From: Cytophagales bacterium
GTDB taxonomy: Bacteria; Bacteroidota; Bacteroidia; Cytophagales; Spirosomataceae
Assembly: GCA_013298125.1 (NCBI GenBank)
Contig: JAAFJP010000007.1
Span: 62,001 to 126,000, forward strand
Reading direction: 5' to 3'
Length of the DNA: 64,000 nt
Shown here: positions 8,002 through 16,440 of the stretch, piece by piece
Layout: every line of letters begins with the position of its first letter
Position numbering within the stretch: the first letter of the stretch is position 1
Notes under the pieces: model-generated
Told to the model about the DNA's origin: nothing
The model's input: the letters and a program-made list of their open reading frames with translations, nothing else
The model's database searches: none
Position numbers and translations under genes: made by a program

Positions 8002-8829
8002 TCACCCAATATTCCCCCCAACCCGATTATACAAACCCGCTGGTTTCCAAGGCATTGGCTTCTGAAAGTACATTCGTGCGGGAGTCATTACGGGTGCGTA
8101 GCCATGAGATTCCATAAAATCAGAAGCCCCTCTATTTTCTTGTGGAAATGAGGCTATCTTAAATTTTTGAAAACGCTTCTTCATCAATTCAATACCTGCC
8201 TCTGGAGTATTTGCCACAATTAATCCATCACCCAAAGTTGGCAAATAAAATCCTTCGATATTGTTGTTTTGGAGATATACAAAACCCTCCGCCAAAAAAT
8301 CTTCCAAATGTTGCGACCTATCTTCCCCACTAATCGTTCTATCTAAATCAAAAATAGCTTGTTTATAGCCTGATTGATAAGGACTTACGTTTTCTGAAAT
8401 AGCTAAATTTTCAAGATTAATATTTTTATAAAAATCGTAATGACTTTCAGTGATAAACCCTGCTTTCTTGTACACAGGCTCGCCTAATGCCGTAGCAATC
8501 AGGTAGATATTTTCACAATTATGGTTTTGTAAAAATGTCAAAAGGTATTCCGTGATGCCTTTTCCAATCCCTTTATTTCGGTATTCTGAATGGGTAACAA
8601 TCGTTGCTAACCAACCCGTTTTTTCATGTAAAATTGCCGTCCCTGTTCCCACCAAAACATCATCAATCACCACTTTAAAAGGATAACAATAGTTGGCTTG
8701 AAGATAAAAACTTATTGGAATACGAATATCTGTCCAGTCGTGGGGTTGGATGGTTGTTAGAGTATCTAAATCGGAATGATTTAATGGTAATATTTGCATT
8801 AAGACCGCATTTGATTTGTCAATATACAA
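8002..8829 (-). CDS. GNAT N-acetyltransferase with YitH/HolE-like second domain
   Basis: 275 residues; an internal ATG at 8799 would give 265. The N-terminal half is a GNAT domain with the acetyl-CoA loop region HSEYRNKGIGKGITEYLL. The C-terminal half (GYKQAIFDLDRTISGEDRSQHL ... SHGYAPVMTPARMYFQKP) resembles the second acetyltransferase domain of YitH/HolE-type proteins. It would acetylate an unknown amine. Neither start has a recognisable ribosome binding site, which is common in this phylum. It is 41 bp from the nitroreductase on the same strand. Confidence 0.8.
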   Translation of the reverse strand: MYIDKSNAVLMQILPLNHSDLDTLTTIQPHDWTDIRIPISFYLQANYCYPFKVVIDDVLVGTGTAILHEKTGWLATIVTHSEYRNKGIGKGITEYLLTFLQNHNCENIYLIATALGEPVYKKAGFITESHYDFYKNINLENLAISENVSPYQSGYKQAIFDLDRTISGEDRSQHLEDFLAEGFVYLQNNNIEGFYLPTLGDGLIVANTPEAGIELMKKRFQKFKIASFPQENRGASDFMESHGYAPVMTPARMYFQKPMPWKPAGLYNRVGGNIG

Positions 8830-8870
8830 ACTTAATAAAACTCATCGGATTTTTAAGTCAATATCAATTA

Positions 8871-9506
8871 TCAAATATGCATAAACAATTTCTCCTCACT
8901 CCAACGATGCTTGGGCGTTTTTGCCATAAAATCATTTGCAGCATCTCTGTAACCCAATGCTAATAGGACAACGCTACGTAGATTTTTTGATGGTAAGTCC
9001 AATAATTCATCTACTTTGGCAGCCATAAAACCTTCCATCGGTGTAGCATCTATTTCCAAACTTGCGGCAGCCACAATACCCGTCCCCAACGCAATATATG
9101 CCTGTTTTGCCGCCCAGTGATATTGTTCGTCTTGTGGCAAAGAAACGATGGCTTGCATCATGCGGTCTTTAATCCCAAAAGCTAATATTTTTTCCAGGGG
9201 CATACTTGTAGTTTCTGAGTAGGCTTGTAAATATTCATCCACTTTGGCTTCGTCCACCGAATTCCAAGCGGCAAAGACCAACACATGAGAACTTTCCACG
9301 ATTTGAGCTTGTCCATAAGCCAAAGGTTGTAATTGCTTTCTTAACTCTTCACTCTCAATTACGAGTACATTATAAGGTTGTAAACCATAACTTGAAGCCG
9401 ACAAACGAATGGCATCCAAAATAGTTTGTAAGTCAGAATCAGGTAGTTTTTTACCCGTCATTCTTTTGGTGGCATAACGCCAATTTAGGCTTTCAATAAT
9501 ATTCAT
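8871..9506 (-). CDS. Nitroreductase family NAD(P)H-dependent oxidoreductase
   Basis: 211 residues, the normal length for NfsB-type FMN enzymes. Seen features are the opening LNWRYATKRMTGKKLP, SASSYGLQPYNVLVIES at the FMN site, and the C-terminal GYRDAANDFMAKTPKHRWSEEKLF that closes the family. It would reduce nitroaromatics or quinones with FMN as cofactor. It is divergent from an HxlR regulator at 9622, a pairing well known for electrophile- or redox-responsive control. Confidence 0.9.
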   Translation of the reverse strand: MNIIESLNWRYATKRMTGKKLPDSDLQTILDAIRLSASSYGLQPYNVLVIESEELRKQLQPLAYGQAQIVESSHVLVFAAWNSVDEAKVDEYLQAYSETTSMPLEKILAFGIKDRMMQAIVSLPQDEQYHWAAKQAYIALGTGIVAAASLEIDATPMEGFMAAKVDELLDLPSKNLRSVVLLALGYRDAANDFMAKTPKHRWSEEKLFMHI

Positions 9507-9540
9507 GTTTTATTTTCTTTTAAATTATTTGTAAACCTAA

Positions 9541-9591
9541 ACCCAATACTATACTTTTACAAGTAGTATATTAAAACTGTACTAATATAGA
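9541..9591. promoter_or_regulatory. Divergent promoter region with imperfect palindrome
   Basis: The 115-bp gap between nitroreductase and HxlR holds ATACTATAC-N8-GTAGTATAT (9547-9572), an imperfect palindrome of TACTA/TAGTA half-sites, followed by a further ACTAATATAG. HxlR proteins commonly bind such AT-rich dyads between divergent genes; assignment is by position. Confidence 0.35.
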
Positions 9592-9621
9592 AAACCATAG
9601 TATTTTGACAACCAGAACTTT

Positions 9622-9957
9622 ATGATGGAAAATAAATCGAAAAAAGTTTGTCCTGTACAATATTCACTTGATATTTTGAGTGGAAAATGGAAATTACCCA
9701 TCTTGCACGCTTTGCACAAAGCCAGCCCAAAACGGTTCAAAGAATTAGAAAGGGAAATAGAAGGTATCACGCCCACGATGCTCACGACACAGTTGCGAGA
9801 TTTGGAAAAACATGGTCTCATCAGCCGTGAAGTTTTTGCTACTGTGCCACCCACGGTTGAGTATCGCACAACGGAACTTGGGCAAACCTTGAAGCCTTTG
9901 ATTTATGAAATCAAAAAATGGGGAGTACAGCACATGAGGCGGGTTGAGGAGGTGTGA
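9622..9957 (+). CDS. HxlR family winged-helix regulator
   Basis: 111 residues, the standard size. Contains the HxlR signature: an N-terminal Cys in VCPVQYSLDILSGKWKLPIL, FKELEREIEGITPTMLTTQLRDLE as recognition helix, and PPTVEYRTTELGQTL as wing. In this family the N-terminal Cys often senses aldehydes, quinones or disulfide stress. Divergent from the nitroreductase gene, which it most likely controls. Followed by a strong terminator. Confidence 0.92.
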   Translation: MMENKSKKVCPVQYSLDILSGKWKLPILHALHKASPKRFKELEREIEGITPTMLTTQLRDLEKHGLISREVFATVPPTVEYRTTELGQTLKPLIYEIKKWGVQHMRRVEEV

Positions 9958-9963
9958 GAATAA

Positions 9964-10004
9964 AAAAACGCTTGACTATCTCATTGATAATCAAGCGTTT
10001 GTAT
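9964..10004. terminator. Terminator between HxlR and Crp/Fnr genes
   Basis: AAACGCTTGA (9966-9975) pairs with TCAAGCGTTT (9991-10000) across a 15-nt loop. It lies between convergent genes and has A/T runs on both sides. Confidence 0.75.
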
Positions 10005-10026
10005 TTATTTTTTTACATACCAGCCT

Positions 10027-10602
10027 TTACCCCAAAATAGCCTGCCGTCTCAATCGACTTAAAGACTGTTGTGTCATGCCTAAATAATTGGCGATGTAAC
10101 CCAATGGTACACGTTGCAATACATCGGGTTGGTTTTGGAGAAATTGCTCGTAGCGAGTTTTGGCATCTTGAACGACCATCGGGCTGATGTCTCTTACCTT
10201 TTTGGCGTAACTGTATTCTGTAATTTTTTGAATTAATTGACCCCAGTTTGGTAGGTCGTTAAATAATTGAAGATAGCTCTCACGAGAGATTGAATATAAT
10301 TTCACATCAGTCATAGCTTGTATGCTTTCTTGCGAAGATTCTTGGTTAGTGAAACTATTGGTTGAACTTACAAATTGTCCTTCCTTGACAAAATACTTGG
10401 TGTGTTCATCACCATTGGGCGTGATGTAGGCATAGCGACAAACCCCCGCAGTAATCCAACCAATGCGGCGGTTGATTTGACCTTCCCTTAAAAAATAATC
10501 CCCTTTTGCCAATGTCATAGGTTTAAAATGAGATTGAATAGTTACCCATTCGTTGGGTTTGAGGGAGATAAATTGCTCCATGAAATTTCTTAATTCTTCC
10601 AT
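10027..10602 (-). CDS. Crp/Fnr family transcriptional regulator
   Basis: 191 residues. Cyclic-nucleotide-binding-like domain (FKPMTLAKGDYFLREGQINRRIGWITAG) and C-terminal helix-turn-helix (LGYIANYLGMTQQSLSRLRRQ). It follows the MBL hydrolase gene by 53 bp on the same strand. A dyad ATTGA-TTG-TCAAT stands in that gap and could be its own operator. Effector unknown. Confidence 0.88.
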   Translation of the reverse strand: MEELRNFMEQFISLKPNEWVTIQSHFKPMTLAKGDYFLREGQINRRIGWITAGVCRYAYITPNGDEHTKYFVKEGQFVSSTNSFTNQESSQESIQAMTDVKLYSISRESYLQLFNDLPNWGQLIQKITEYSYAKKVRDISPMVVQDAKTRYEQFLQNQPDVLQRVPLGYIANYLGMTQQSLSRLRRQAILG

Positions 10603-10655
10603 TGCTGAAAACTATAAAATATTGATTGTCAATGTTTTATTTATCATTTTCCGTT

Positions 10656-11324
10656 CTATAAAAAGCATTTTTTATCTAATCGCTTGAAAACGGATGATAT
10701 TGGAAAAGGTCCACCATGACCTACAAAAAATTGCTTTGCACCTAATTCGACAACACGTTTTATACTTCGATTGTTTTCATTTTTATCATCAATAAATACG
10801 TGGTAATCGGCTTTTTGTGGAGCAAAAATATTGCCTGCCATCAAATCCCCAACGACGGCATCTCCGTTTTTAAACACGACTGAAATAGACCCCTCTGTAT
10901 GCCCAGGCGTAGGTACAACCATCGCCTCATAGCCAAAAGCATCAAGATTTATGGGTGCATCAATCACAATATCGGGCGTAAATGGTGTGTACCTGCGGCT
11001 CAAAAAAGGTTTAGCTATGTAGCCCAATAAGCATGAAGGGCGGATGTTTTGATTGTATCCTTTTTTCAAAAAATCGGTATCGGCAGCATGGGCAAGGGTG
11101 GGTACTTTGGATGCCACTTTCTTTAAATAATTCGTTGTTCCACAATGGTCAAAATGAGCGTGCGTATGGATAATCAAAGCCAAATCAGAAGGGGCAACGT
11201 CTAATTGATATAAGGCTTTTTCGAGCCTTTGGGCATCATTCGGGCTGCCTGTATCTATCAAAATCGGGTGTTTACCTTTTATCAAATAAGCATTTGAAAG
11301 CGACAATGGAATTTTTACAATCAT
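10656..11324 (-). CDS. MBL-fold metallohydrolase
   Basis: 222 residues. The zinc motif HTHAHFDH is intact, with later ligands in PTPGHTEGS, GDLM and VGHGGP. This matches the glyoxalase II/metallo-beta-lactamase-fold group; the closest type is a small hydrolase acting on thioesters or lactones, but the substrate cannot be told. No signal peptide, so cytoplasmic. Only 1 bp separates it from the propeller lipoprotein upstream, so the two are co-transcribed. Confidence 0.88.
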   Translation of the reverse strand: MIVKIPLSLSNAYLIKGKHPILIDTGSPNDAQRLEKALYQLDVAPSDLALIIHTHAHFDHCGTTNYLKKVASKVPTLAHAADTDFLKKGYNQNIRPSCLLGYIAKPFLSRRYTPFTPDIVIDAPINLDAFGYEAMVVPTPGHTEGSISVVFKNGDAVVGDLMAGNIFAPQKADYHVFIDDKNENNRSIKRVVELGAKQFFVGHGGPFPISSVFKRLDKKCFL

Positions 11325-11325
11325 T

Positions 11326-12684
11326 TTATTTTACCAATTTTAAACAATGACTACCTCGTGTCACCGCAACTTTTGTGCTTGTTCTAATCAATTTACCCTT
11401 ATCAATCCGCCAAAATTCAATAAAACCTTTGGTCGGTTTCGCTTCGTAACGATTATTAAAAATAGCAACGGCAATAGATTTACTGTCTGTGTCAAATATG
11501 GCATCTTCGGGTAACTCGCCTTCAAAACCGTATTCATCGCCCATTAATGCCAATTCGCCCGTTTCGGGATTGATACTTACAAGGCTTAAAGAAGATTGAT
11601 TTCTTGCTCCAAACAAGGCAAAAGGCAAGCCTTGTGGCAAATAAGTTCGTCGCATATTCACCGCCACCGCCATACGTCCATCGGGCGAAATGTCAAAACC
11701 TTCGGGACTCAAACCAACCTCTGCTTTTGACACAATTTGATGATTGCCACCTTTGTCAAAACGCACCGAAACAAGGCTACCTCTTTTATTCAATGTTGCC
11801 CCAAAAAGAGGATTTGTGCCCCAATTAACATCGGTCACTATAAAATGCTTGCCGCTGGGTGTCCAATTACCGACCGACCAATTGTTGGCAACGGACAAAG
11901 GCTGTCCCACAGGTTCTATACCAAGACCGCTTCCTGTTCTTTTTACTTGATAAAAAACAACAGCTTTGTTGTGCATATTTACCGCCAAAACGTCTTCAAT
12001 TGGGCTAAATTCTATGGTTTTTACTCCAAAGTCATTGGGATTATCGCTTGGTTTAACAGCATTGAAAAAAGTACAAGGGAATTTAAAAACGCTGTCAATC
12101 AAACCATTTTTTAAGGTGGCTAAGACGATTTCTTTACTTGTTTCTTTGGTTGAAGTCGTGACCAATATATCGCCCTTGGCATTCACCGAAGCACTACCCA
12201 GACCTAATCCCATAGATTTTTGCTGTACAATTTGACCTGTTGCGATGTCCACGACAGTCATCATTTCACCTTGTGGCAAGGCTTCCCATACGCTTTTGAC
12301 TTTATCGGTAGCTTGTGTAAAGGCTTTACGGGTTTCAGCGATATAAGCTAAATGCCCGTCGGGTGAAGTACCAATAATAGCGGGCCACGAAATGACCGAA
12401 TTGCTCGCAGGTGTACGAGTAAGCGTGGGCGTAGGGGTTTCGTTGAAAGTTATAAGAGTGAGCGAGTCCTCAATCCCCGCTAATTTATTCACTACACCAT
12501 CTCCATAAGCCGTTCCAATTTGGTCGGCATCGGAAGCGACTAAAATTTTGCCTTTAAACTGAGGGGCTATGTTTTGAGCTGTTGTTATGGTTAGATTGGT
12601 TGCACAGCCATTGAAAAAAGCAATACTCGCAACAATGAGTAATAAACTCAAAAGAGTCTGAACGGTACGTTTTATAATTTTCAT
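11326..12684 (-). CDS. Beta-propeller lipoprotein
   Basis: 452 residues. The signal peptide ends in a lipobox (AFFNGC), so the protein is probably membrane-anchored outside the cytoplasm. The body consists of WD40-like/lactonase-type blades (GTSPDGHLAYIAETRK, FSPIEDVLAVNM, WTPSGKHFIVTD, ISPDGRMAVAVNM, FDTDSKSIAVAIFN). The repeats suggest a YncE/YVTN or lactonase-like propeller. With the MBL hydrolase it forms a two-gene operon; both folds occur among lactone hydrolases, but that function is only a guess here. Confidence 0.75.
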   Translation of the reverse strand: MKIIKRTVQTLLSLLLIVASIAFFNGCATNLTITTAQNIAPQFKGKILVASDADQIGTAYGDGVVNKLAGIEDSLTLITFNETPTPTLTRTPASNSVISWPAIIGTSPDGHLAYIAETRKAFTQATDKVKSVWEALPQGEMMTVVDIATGQIVQQKSMGLGLGSASVNAKGDILVTTSTKETSKEIVLATLKNGLIDSVFKFPCTFFNAVKPSDNPNDFGVKTIEFSPIEDVLAVNMHNKAVVFYQVKRTGSGLGIEPVGQPLSVANNWSVGNWTPSGKHFIVTDVNWGTNPLFGATLNKRGSLVSVRFDKGGNHQIVSKAEVGLSPEGFDISPDGRMAVAVNMRRTYLPQGLPFALFGARNQSSLSLVSINPETGELALMGDEYGFEGELPEDAIFDTDSKSIAVAIFNNRYEAKPTKGFIEFWRIDKGKLIRTSTKVAVTRGSHCLKLVK

Positions 12685-12812
12685 CTGAATTTGATTTTAC
12701 ATTTTTATATAAACAAAGGTCGGATGATGTTTAAAAACGTTTTTTACCATTTGGTAAAAATCAAATTATTTAATACCTTTTCTTTGTACTATCATTTTAA
12801 TTTATTCATTCA

Positions 12813-13187
12813 ATGAAAAACTACTTACCCATTATCGTCAAAGCTATTTTAGCTTTATCATTTTTACTCGCAGGTCTTAACAAATTTTTTGGATTTGTTC
12901 AACCCACACCTTCGGCATCTGGACAAGCGGAAGCGTTTTTAGGGATTCTTTTTAGTTCCTATATACGCCCTTTGGTTGGTGTTTTAGAGATTGTCGGGGC
13001 GGTTTTGCTGTTCTCAAAACGGTTTTCGTTTATCGGTTTACTCATTTTATTACCCATTATGGTCAATATTATCGGCTTTCATGTTTGGTATGGCTATTTG
13101 GGTAATGGTAATTTGATAGTAGGAACGGCAGGTTTTCTTGTAGTGGCATATTTTCATAGAGAGGATTTTAAACGTCTTTTGAAATAG
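12813..13187 (+). CDS. DoxX family membrane protein
   Basis: 124 residues with four transmembrane helices; begins LPIIVKAILALSFLLAGLNKFF and contains the IRPLVGVLEIVGAVLLFSKR loop typical of DoxX-like proteins. Function unresolved; the family is tied to redox reactions at the membrane. Upstream an ACCTTTTCTTTG element may be a weak -7 box. It is divergent from the propeller lipoprotein and is followed by a TspO-like membrane gene. Confidence 0.78.
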   Translation: MKNYLPIIVKAILALSFLLAGLNKFFGFVQPTPSASGQAEAFLGILFSSYIRPLVGVLEIVGAVLLFSKRFSFIGLLILLPIMVNIIGFHVWYGYLGNGNLIVGTAGFLVVAYFHREDFKRLLK

Positions 13188-13262
13188 ACAATAATCTTTA
13201 AAATTTGAGTTTAAATTATAATATTTGTAGCATAATTTAATCCCAATTCAATTTTAATCCCT

Positions 13263-14015
13263 ATGAAAAATCTTAGTTTATGGGTGCTATTGACATCCAT
13301 TTTGCAGTTTGTTAGTCCTGGAATTTCCGTCTTAGTTAGTGGACAAAGTAATTTTAACAATAATGACCCCATGATTACGCCCGCAGGATATGCGTTTATT
13401 GTGTGGGGGCTTATCACATTTTTGGGCTTGGGGTATGGCATTTATCAATTCACTTCAAAAAGCCCAAATCAAGCTCTATTTGCTGATATTGGGTTTAATC
13501 TGTGTATTGTTTATACGCTTTTTGCTGTTTGGTTGATAGCCGCAGGGCGTGATTGGCTCGTTTTAACGGTCATTATTTTCGTTGCGATGTTCTATTTTCT
13601 AACCCTTGTTTTTGGTAAAGTTTTACAAAATTATAGCCACCTGACATTGATAGAAAAGGGGCTTCTTTATGGTCAAATCGCTGTTTATGTAGGGTGGGCA
13701 ACGGTTGCTATTTTTGCGAATACAGCATCTGCCATTAAATTTTATGGAGTATCAGACTTGGGTCAAACAGGCATGATTTGGCAAGCCCTGATTTTGTTGG
13801 GTGCCTTAGCCAATGCCGTATTTTGGCTTAATAAATTTGATGGAAGTGTGCCTTATGCCCTCACAATTGTATGGGCTTTGGTGGGCGTATATATGGGGTT
13901 GTTGAGATTTGAAGATACCGCAGCCTTAAAAATCATCAGTCTTTCAGCCGTTGTCATTGTGATAGGTTTGGTATTTTATTTCAATAAAGGTTTATTGCGA
14001 TTGGGTAGGGTGTAG
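13263..14015 (+). CDS. TspO/MBR-related tryptophan-rich membrane protein
   Basis: 250 residues with about seven transmembrane helices. The segment ITPAGYAFIVWGLITFLGLGYGIYQ is the hallmark of proteins annotated as TspO/MBR-related in Bacteroidota. It is longer than canonical TspO (about 160), so porphyrin or cholesterol binding should not be assumed. It begins 75 bp after the DoxX gene on the same strand and ends at a strong terminator. Confidence 0.65.
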   Translation: MKNLSLWVLLTSILQFVSPGISVLVSGQSNFNNNDPMITPAGYAFIVWGLITFLGLGYGIYQFTSKSPNQALFADIGFNLCIVYTLFAVWLIAAGRDWLVLTVIIFVAMFYFLTLVFGKVLQNYSHLTLIEKGLLYGQIAVYVGWATVAIFANTASAIKFYGVSDLGQTGMIWQALILLGALANAVFWLNKFDGSVPYALTIVWALVGVYMGLLRFEDTAALKIISLSAVVIVIGLVFYFNKGLLRLGRV

Positions 14016-14038
14016 AATTTTAGAATAAATTATAGCAT

Positions 14039-14079
14039 ACAAAAATCCCCTCAGTTTATAAATTGAGGGGATTTTTGTG
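14039..14079. terminator. Bidirectional terminator
   Basis: ACAAAAATCCCCTCA pairs with TGAGGGGATTTTTGT across a 10-nt loop between the convergent TspO-like and SDR genes. Confidence 0.88.
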
Positions 14080-14085
14080 AAAATA

Positions 14086-14958
14086 CTACTTCTGTACTGA
14101 CAGCATTCCAGCAATACCAAAGTTGCCATAAAGACCCGCTGTTACTTGTCCCAAATGCTCATTGTATTTACTCACGTGGTCGCCCATTCCGATAAAATCT
14201 ACCGTAGTTCTGAATGGTTTTTCACCATAAGGCATATCAATCAATTCTGCAAAAGCATCTGCCACACGTTGTGGGTCTTGTTGTGGATTGTTGGCTAAAA
14301 CATTCCCAAAATTTTCGCCCATTTTCTGTGGAGCGTGGATAAAATCACCATAGCTGGCAGCTTGGCTGGCATCACTTGGGAACATCAAATTTTCAGCAAA
14401 AGCTGTTGGATAACCACCTGGTTCTACTATACAGTTTTCGATTCCAAAAGTTGAAAGTTCTACTCTATAATTTTCAGCAAGAGCCTCCAATGCCCATTTT
14501 GAGCTTTGATACAAACCATAAAAAGGTAAGGTGATTCTACCCAAAAGGCTTGACGTATAGACAATTAAGCCCGATTTTTGTTGTCTGAAATAAGGTGCAA
14601 CGGCACGGTTCATACGTTGCACGCCAAAGACATTTACTTCGTACATTTTTTGGAAATCGGCAGTAGTAAAAAACTCAATCATACCAGCCGAACCAATCCC
14701 TGCATTGTTCATCAATACATCTAAACCTCCTAATTTTTCGATGGCAGTGGCTACGCCATTGGTCACGCTGTCGTCATTGGTTACGTCCAATTCTACGATA
14801 ATTGCTCCTAATGAAGCTAATTCTGCGGCTGTATTTTTGTTACTACCTGCCACATCACGCATAGCTGCCGCTACTTGATGGCCCTTTTCGATTAGTTTTT
14901 TTACGGTCAAAACACCAAAACCACCACTTGCTCCTGTTAATAATATTTTCTTACTCAT
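14086..14958 (-). CDS. SDR family oxidoreductase
   Basis: 290 residues. Motifs: LLTGASGGFG cofactor loop, LDVTND, MNNAGIGS, and the catalytic YQSSK. The C-terminus is longer than in FabG-like enzymes, as in retinol-dehydrogenase-like or ketoreductase SDRs. Substrate unknown. Its promoter core (TAATTTTG on the minus strand) is closely similar to those of the porin and pirin operons, and the AraC gene 15064-15963 stands immediately upstream. Confidence 0.88.
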   Translation of the reverse strand: MSKKILLTGASGGFGVLTVKKLIEKGHQVAAAMRDVAGSNKNTAAELASLGAIIVELDVTNDDSVTNGVATAIEKLGGLDVLMNNAGIGSAGMIEFFTTADFQKMYEVNVFGVQRMNRAVAPYFRQQKSGLIVYTSSLLGRITLPFYGLYQSSKWALEALAENYRVELSTFGIENCIVEPGGYPTAFAENLMFPSDASQAASYGDFIHAPQKMGENFGNVLANNPQQDPQRVADAFAELIDMPYGEKPFRTTVDFIGMGDHVSKYNEHLGQVTAGLYGNFGIAGMLSVQK

Positions 14959-14996
14959 TGTTAATGTTGTTTAAATTTTTATCGTTTTTGATGATA

Positions 14997-15004
14997 CAAA
15001 ATTA
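14997..15004 (-). promoter_or_regulatory. -7 box of the SDR gene
   Basis: On the minus strand TAATTTTG (TAnnTTTG) is followed by TATCATCAAAA, matching the core in front of the porin gene (TATCTTTG, then TATCATCAAAA). The segment farther upstream resembles the porin/pirin element only weakly. Confidence 0.55.
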
Positions 15005-15063
15005 GACCACAACAACAGGCTGTAATAGGTACAATTTAAAGGGCTTTGGGTATGATTTAAAGA

Positions 15064-15963
15064 TTAGGTATTTTTCCGATAATCACTCGGTGAAATACTC
15101 GCCATTTTCTTAAAAAATTTAGCAAAATGAGTGCTGTCGGTGAAGCCCAGATTATAGGCAATTTCGGAGACTGTTTTTTGAGAGTTTTTGAGTAATGCCT
15201 GAGCCTCGGCAAGGGTTCGGTCTTGAATCCAGTCGGAGGCGGATTTGCCACTTTCTTCTTTGATAACGTTGCTCAGGTAATTAGGATGTACGTGCATAGC
15301 ATCGGCTATTTCTTTGATGGACAGCACTTTATCCGATTTCCCCAGTAAAAGATGCTTGAAATTTTCATTCAAAATCATCTTAAACTGATTCAGCAATTCC
15401 ATTGACCTACTGGATGCTTTGATACTGACTTGATGCGACTGTAAAAGCTCTTTGCTTTTGTACAATAAAATAGAAAGATGGTTAGAAAGTATGGCTTTTT
15501 TGAAAGATGAGTGTCCTTTGTATTCTTGAATCATGGTCTCAAACATCCTTATCATATCCGCTTGAATATCAGTATTTAGCTTCATCACGGGCGTAGTTTC
15601 GTTCAACAAAAAGGGAAATTGTTGAAATAAATCGCCCGTAAAGTTTTGTTTTAAGAAGGTTTCGGTGAAAGTAACCATGTAGCCTTCCAAAGGAATTTCG
15701 ATATGAAAAGATTTTAAATGCCCTGGATTAGTAAAATAAAATGAGCCTTCGCCCAAGGCAAAGCTCTGTTTATCAATGGTATAGCTCGATTTTCCACCTG
15801 TGATTAGTAGAAAGGCAAAATAATCGGTACGGAACATGGGCGAGACTTTCGCCCCGCTTCCGTGCAGCCCCGCAAGGCTATGCACAGTCATTTCAAAATC
15901 TTGTTCCAATGGTAAGCCGATGGACTTAAAAAAATCTTGAAGAGTTCTGAAAATGGTTTCCAT
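15064..15963 (-). CDS. AraC family transcriptional regulator
   Basis: 299 residues from ATG at 15963 (METIFRTLQDFF). The track extends to 16029, but that extension runs through the terminator at 16012-16048, so the shorter start is preferred. The N-terminal half is a cupin-like sensor domain; the C-terminal ~100 residues carry two helix-turn-helices (IKEIADAMHVHPNYLSNVIKEE and VSEIAYNLGFTDSTHFAKFFKK) and end in SPSDYRKNT. It lies between the SDR and the DoxX/porin operon and is the obvious candidate to control the related promoters around it. Confidence 0.9.
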   Translation of the reverse strand: METIFRTLQDFFKSIGLPLEQDFEMTVHSLAGLHGSGAKVSPMFRTDYFAFLLITGGKSSYTIDKQSFALGEGSFYFTNPGHLKSFHIEIPLEGYMVTFTETFLKQNFTGDLFQQFPFLLNETTPVMKLNTDIQADMIRMFETMIQEYKGHSSFKKAILSNHLSILLYKSKELLQSHQVSIKASSRSMELLNQFKMILNENFKHLLLGKSDKVLSIKEIADAMHVHPNYLSNVIKEESGKSASDWIQDRTLAEAQALLKNSQKTVSEIAYNLGFTDSTHFAKFFKKMASISPSDYRKNT

Positions 15964-16011
15964 GTTTGGGAGGTAAAATATGAGAGGATTGACAAATGTA
16001 CTATAAAACGC

Positions 16012-16050
16012 AAAGAGGGTCAAATTCATAGTGAACTTGACCCTCTTTTT
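16012..16050. terminator. Terminator after the DoxX gene
   Basis: AAAGAGGGTCAA (16012-16023) pairs with TTGACCCTCTTT (16037-16048). It ends the minus-strand porin-DoxX transcript and separates it from the AraC gene. Confidence 0.8.
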
Positions 16051-16064
16051 ATGAAAAATGACAT

Positions 16065-16433
16065 CTACGAAAGAATACTCGAATATTTTTCTTTATTCAA
16101 GAAAATAGCCAAAGCATTTATAATAACCAAAGCAACACCAATACCTGGCTCTTTTGCTAAATGAAGTTCAAACAAAAGGATGTTTACTACAATTGGAGCT
16201 AATAAAATAAGACCCAACGCACGAGTTTTTGGAATCAATACTAAAATTCCGAAGAGAAGTTCACATACTTTGATAGTGGTCATGTAGCCCGTGCTTCCAA
16301 ACAGCGTCATAAATGTTGCTGGGTCGCCCGTCATTGGTGGTGGAGTTGGTCCGAAATGAAATAAATGAGTGGCTCCGCCAAAGATAAACATAGCTCCTAA
16401 AAGGAAGGCTGGGATTTGTTTTGCGATTTGCAT
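16065..16433 (-). CDS. DoxX family membrane protein
   Basis: 122 residues, four transmembrane helices, opening QIPAFLLGAMFIFGGATHLFHF and containing the central IKVCELLFGILVLIPKTR helix-loop of DoxX-like proteins. It follows the alginate-export porin by only 7 bp and is in the same operon, before a terminator. This is the third DoxX gene of the window. Role presumably in membrane redox, not established. Confidence 0.78.
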   Translation of the reverse strand: MQIAKQIPAFLLGAMFIFGGATHLFHFGPTPPPMTGDPATFMTLFGSTGYMTTIKVCELLFGILVLIPKTRALGLILLAPIVVNILLFELHLAKEPGIGVALVIINALAIFLNKEKYSSILS

Positions 16434-16440
16434 TTTGTGA

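Noticed and set aside
11604-12235. Plus-strand ORFs opposite the propeller lipoprotein
   Set aside because: Composition is Pro/Cys/Arg-rich and overlapping in several frames, as expected of shadows of a minus-strand gene.
15964-16029. N-terminal extension of the AraC protein
   Set aside because: It would run through the terminator of the DoxX gene.
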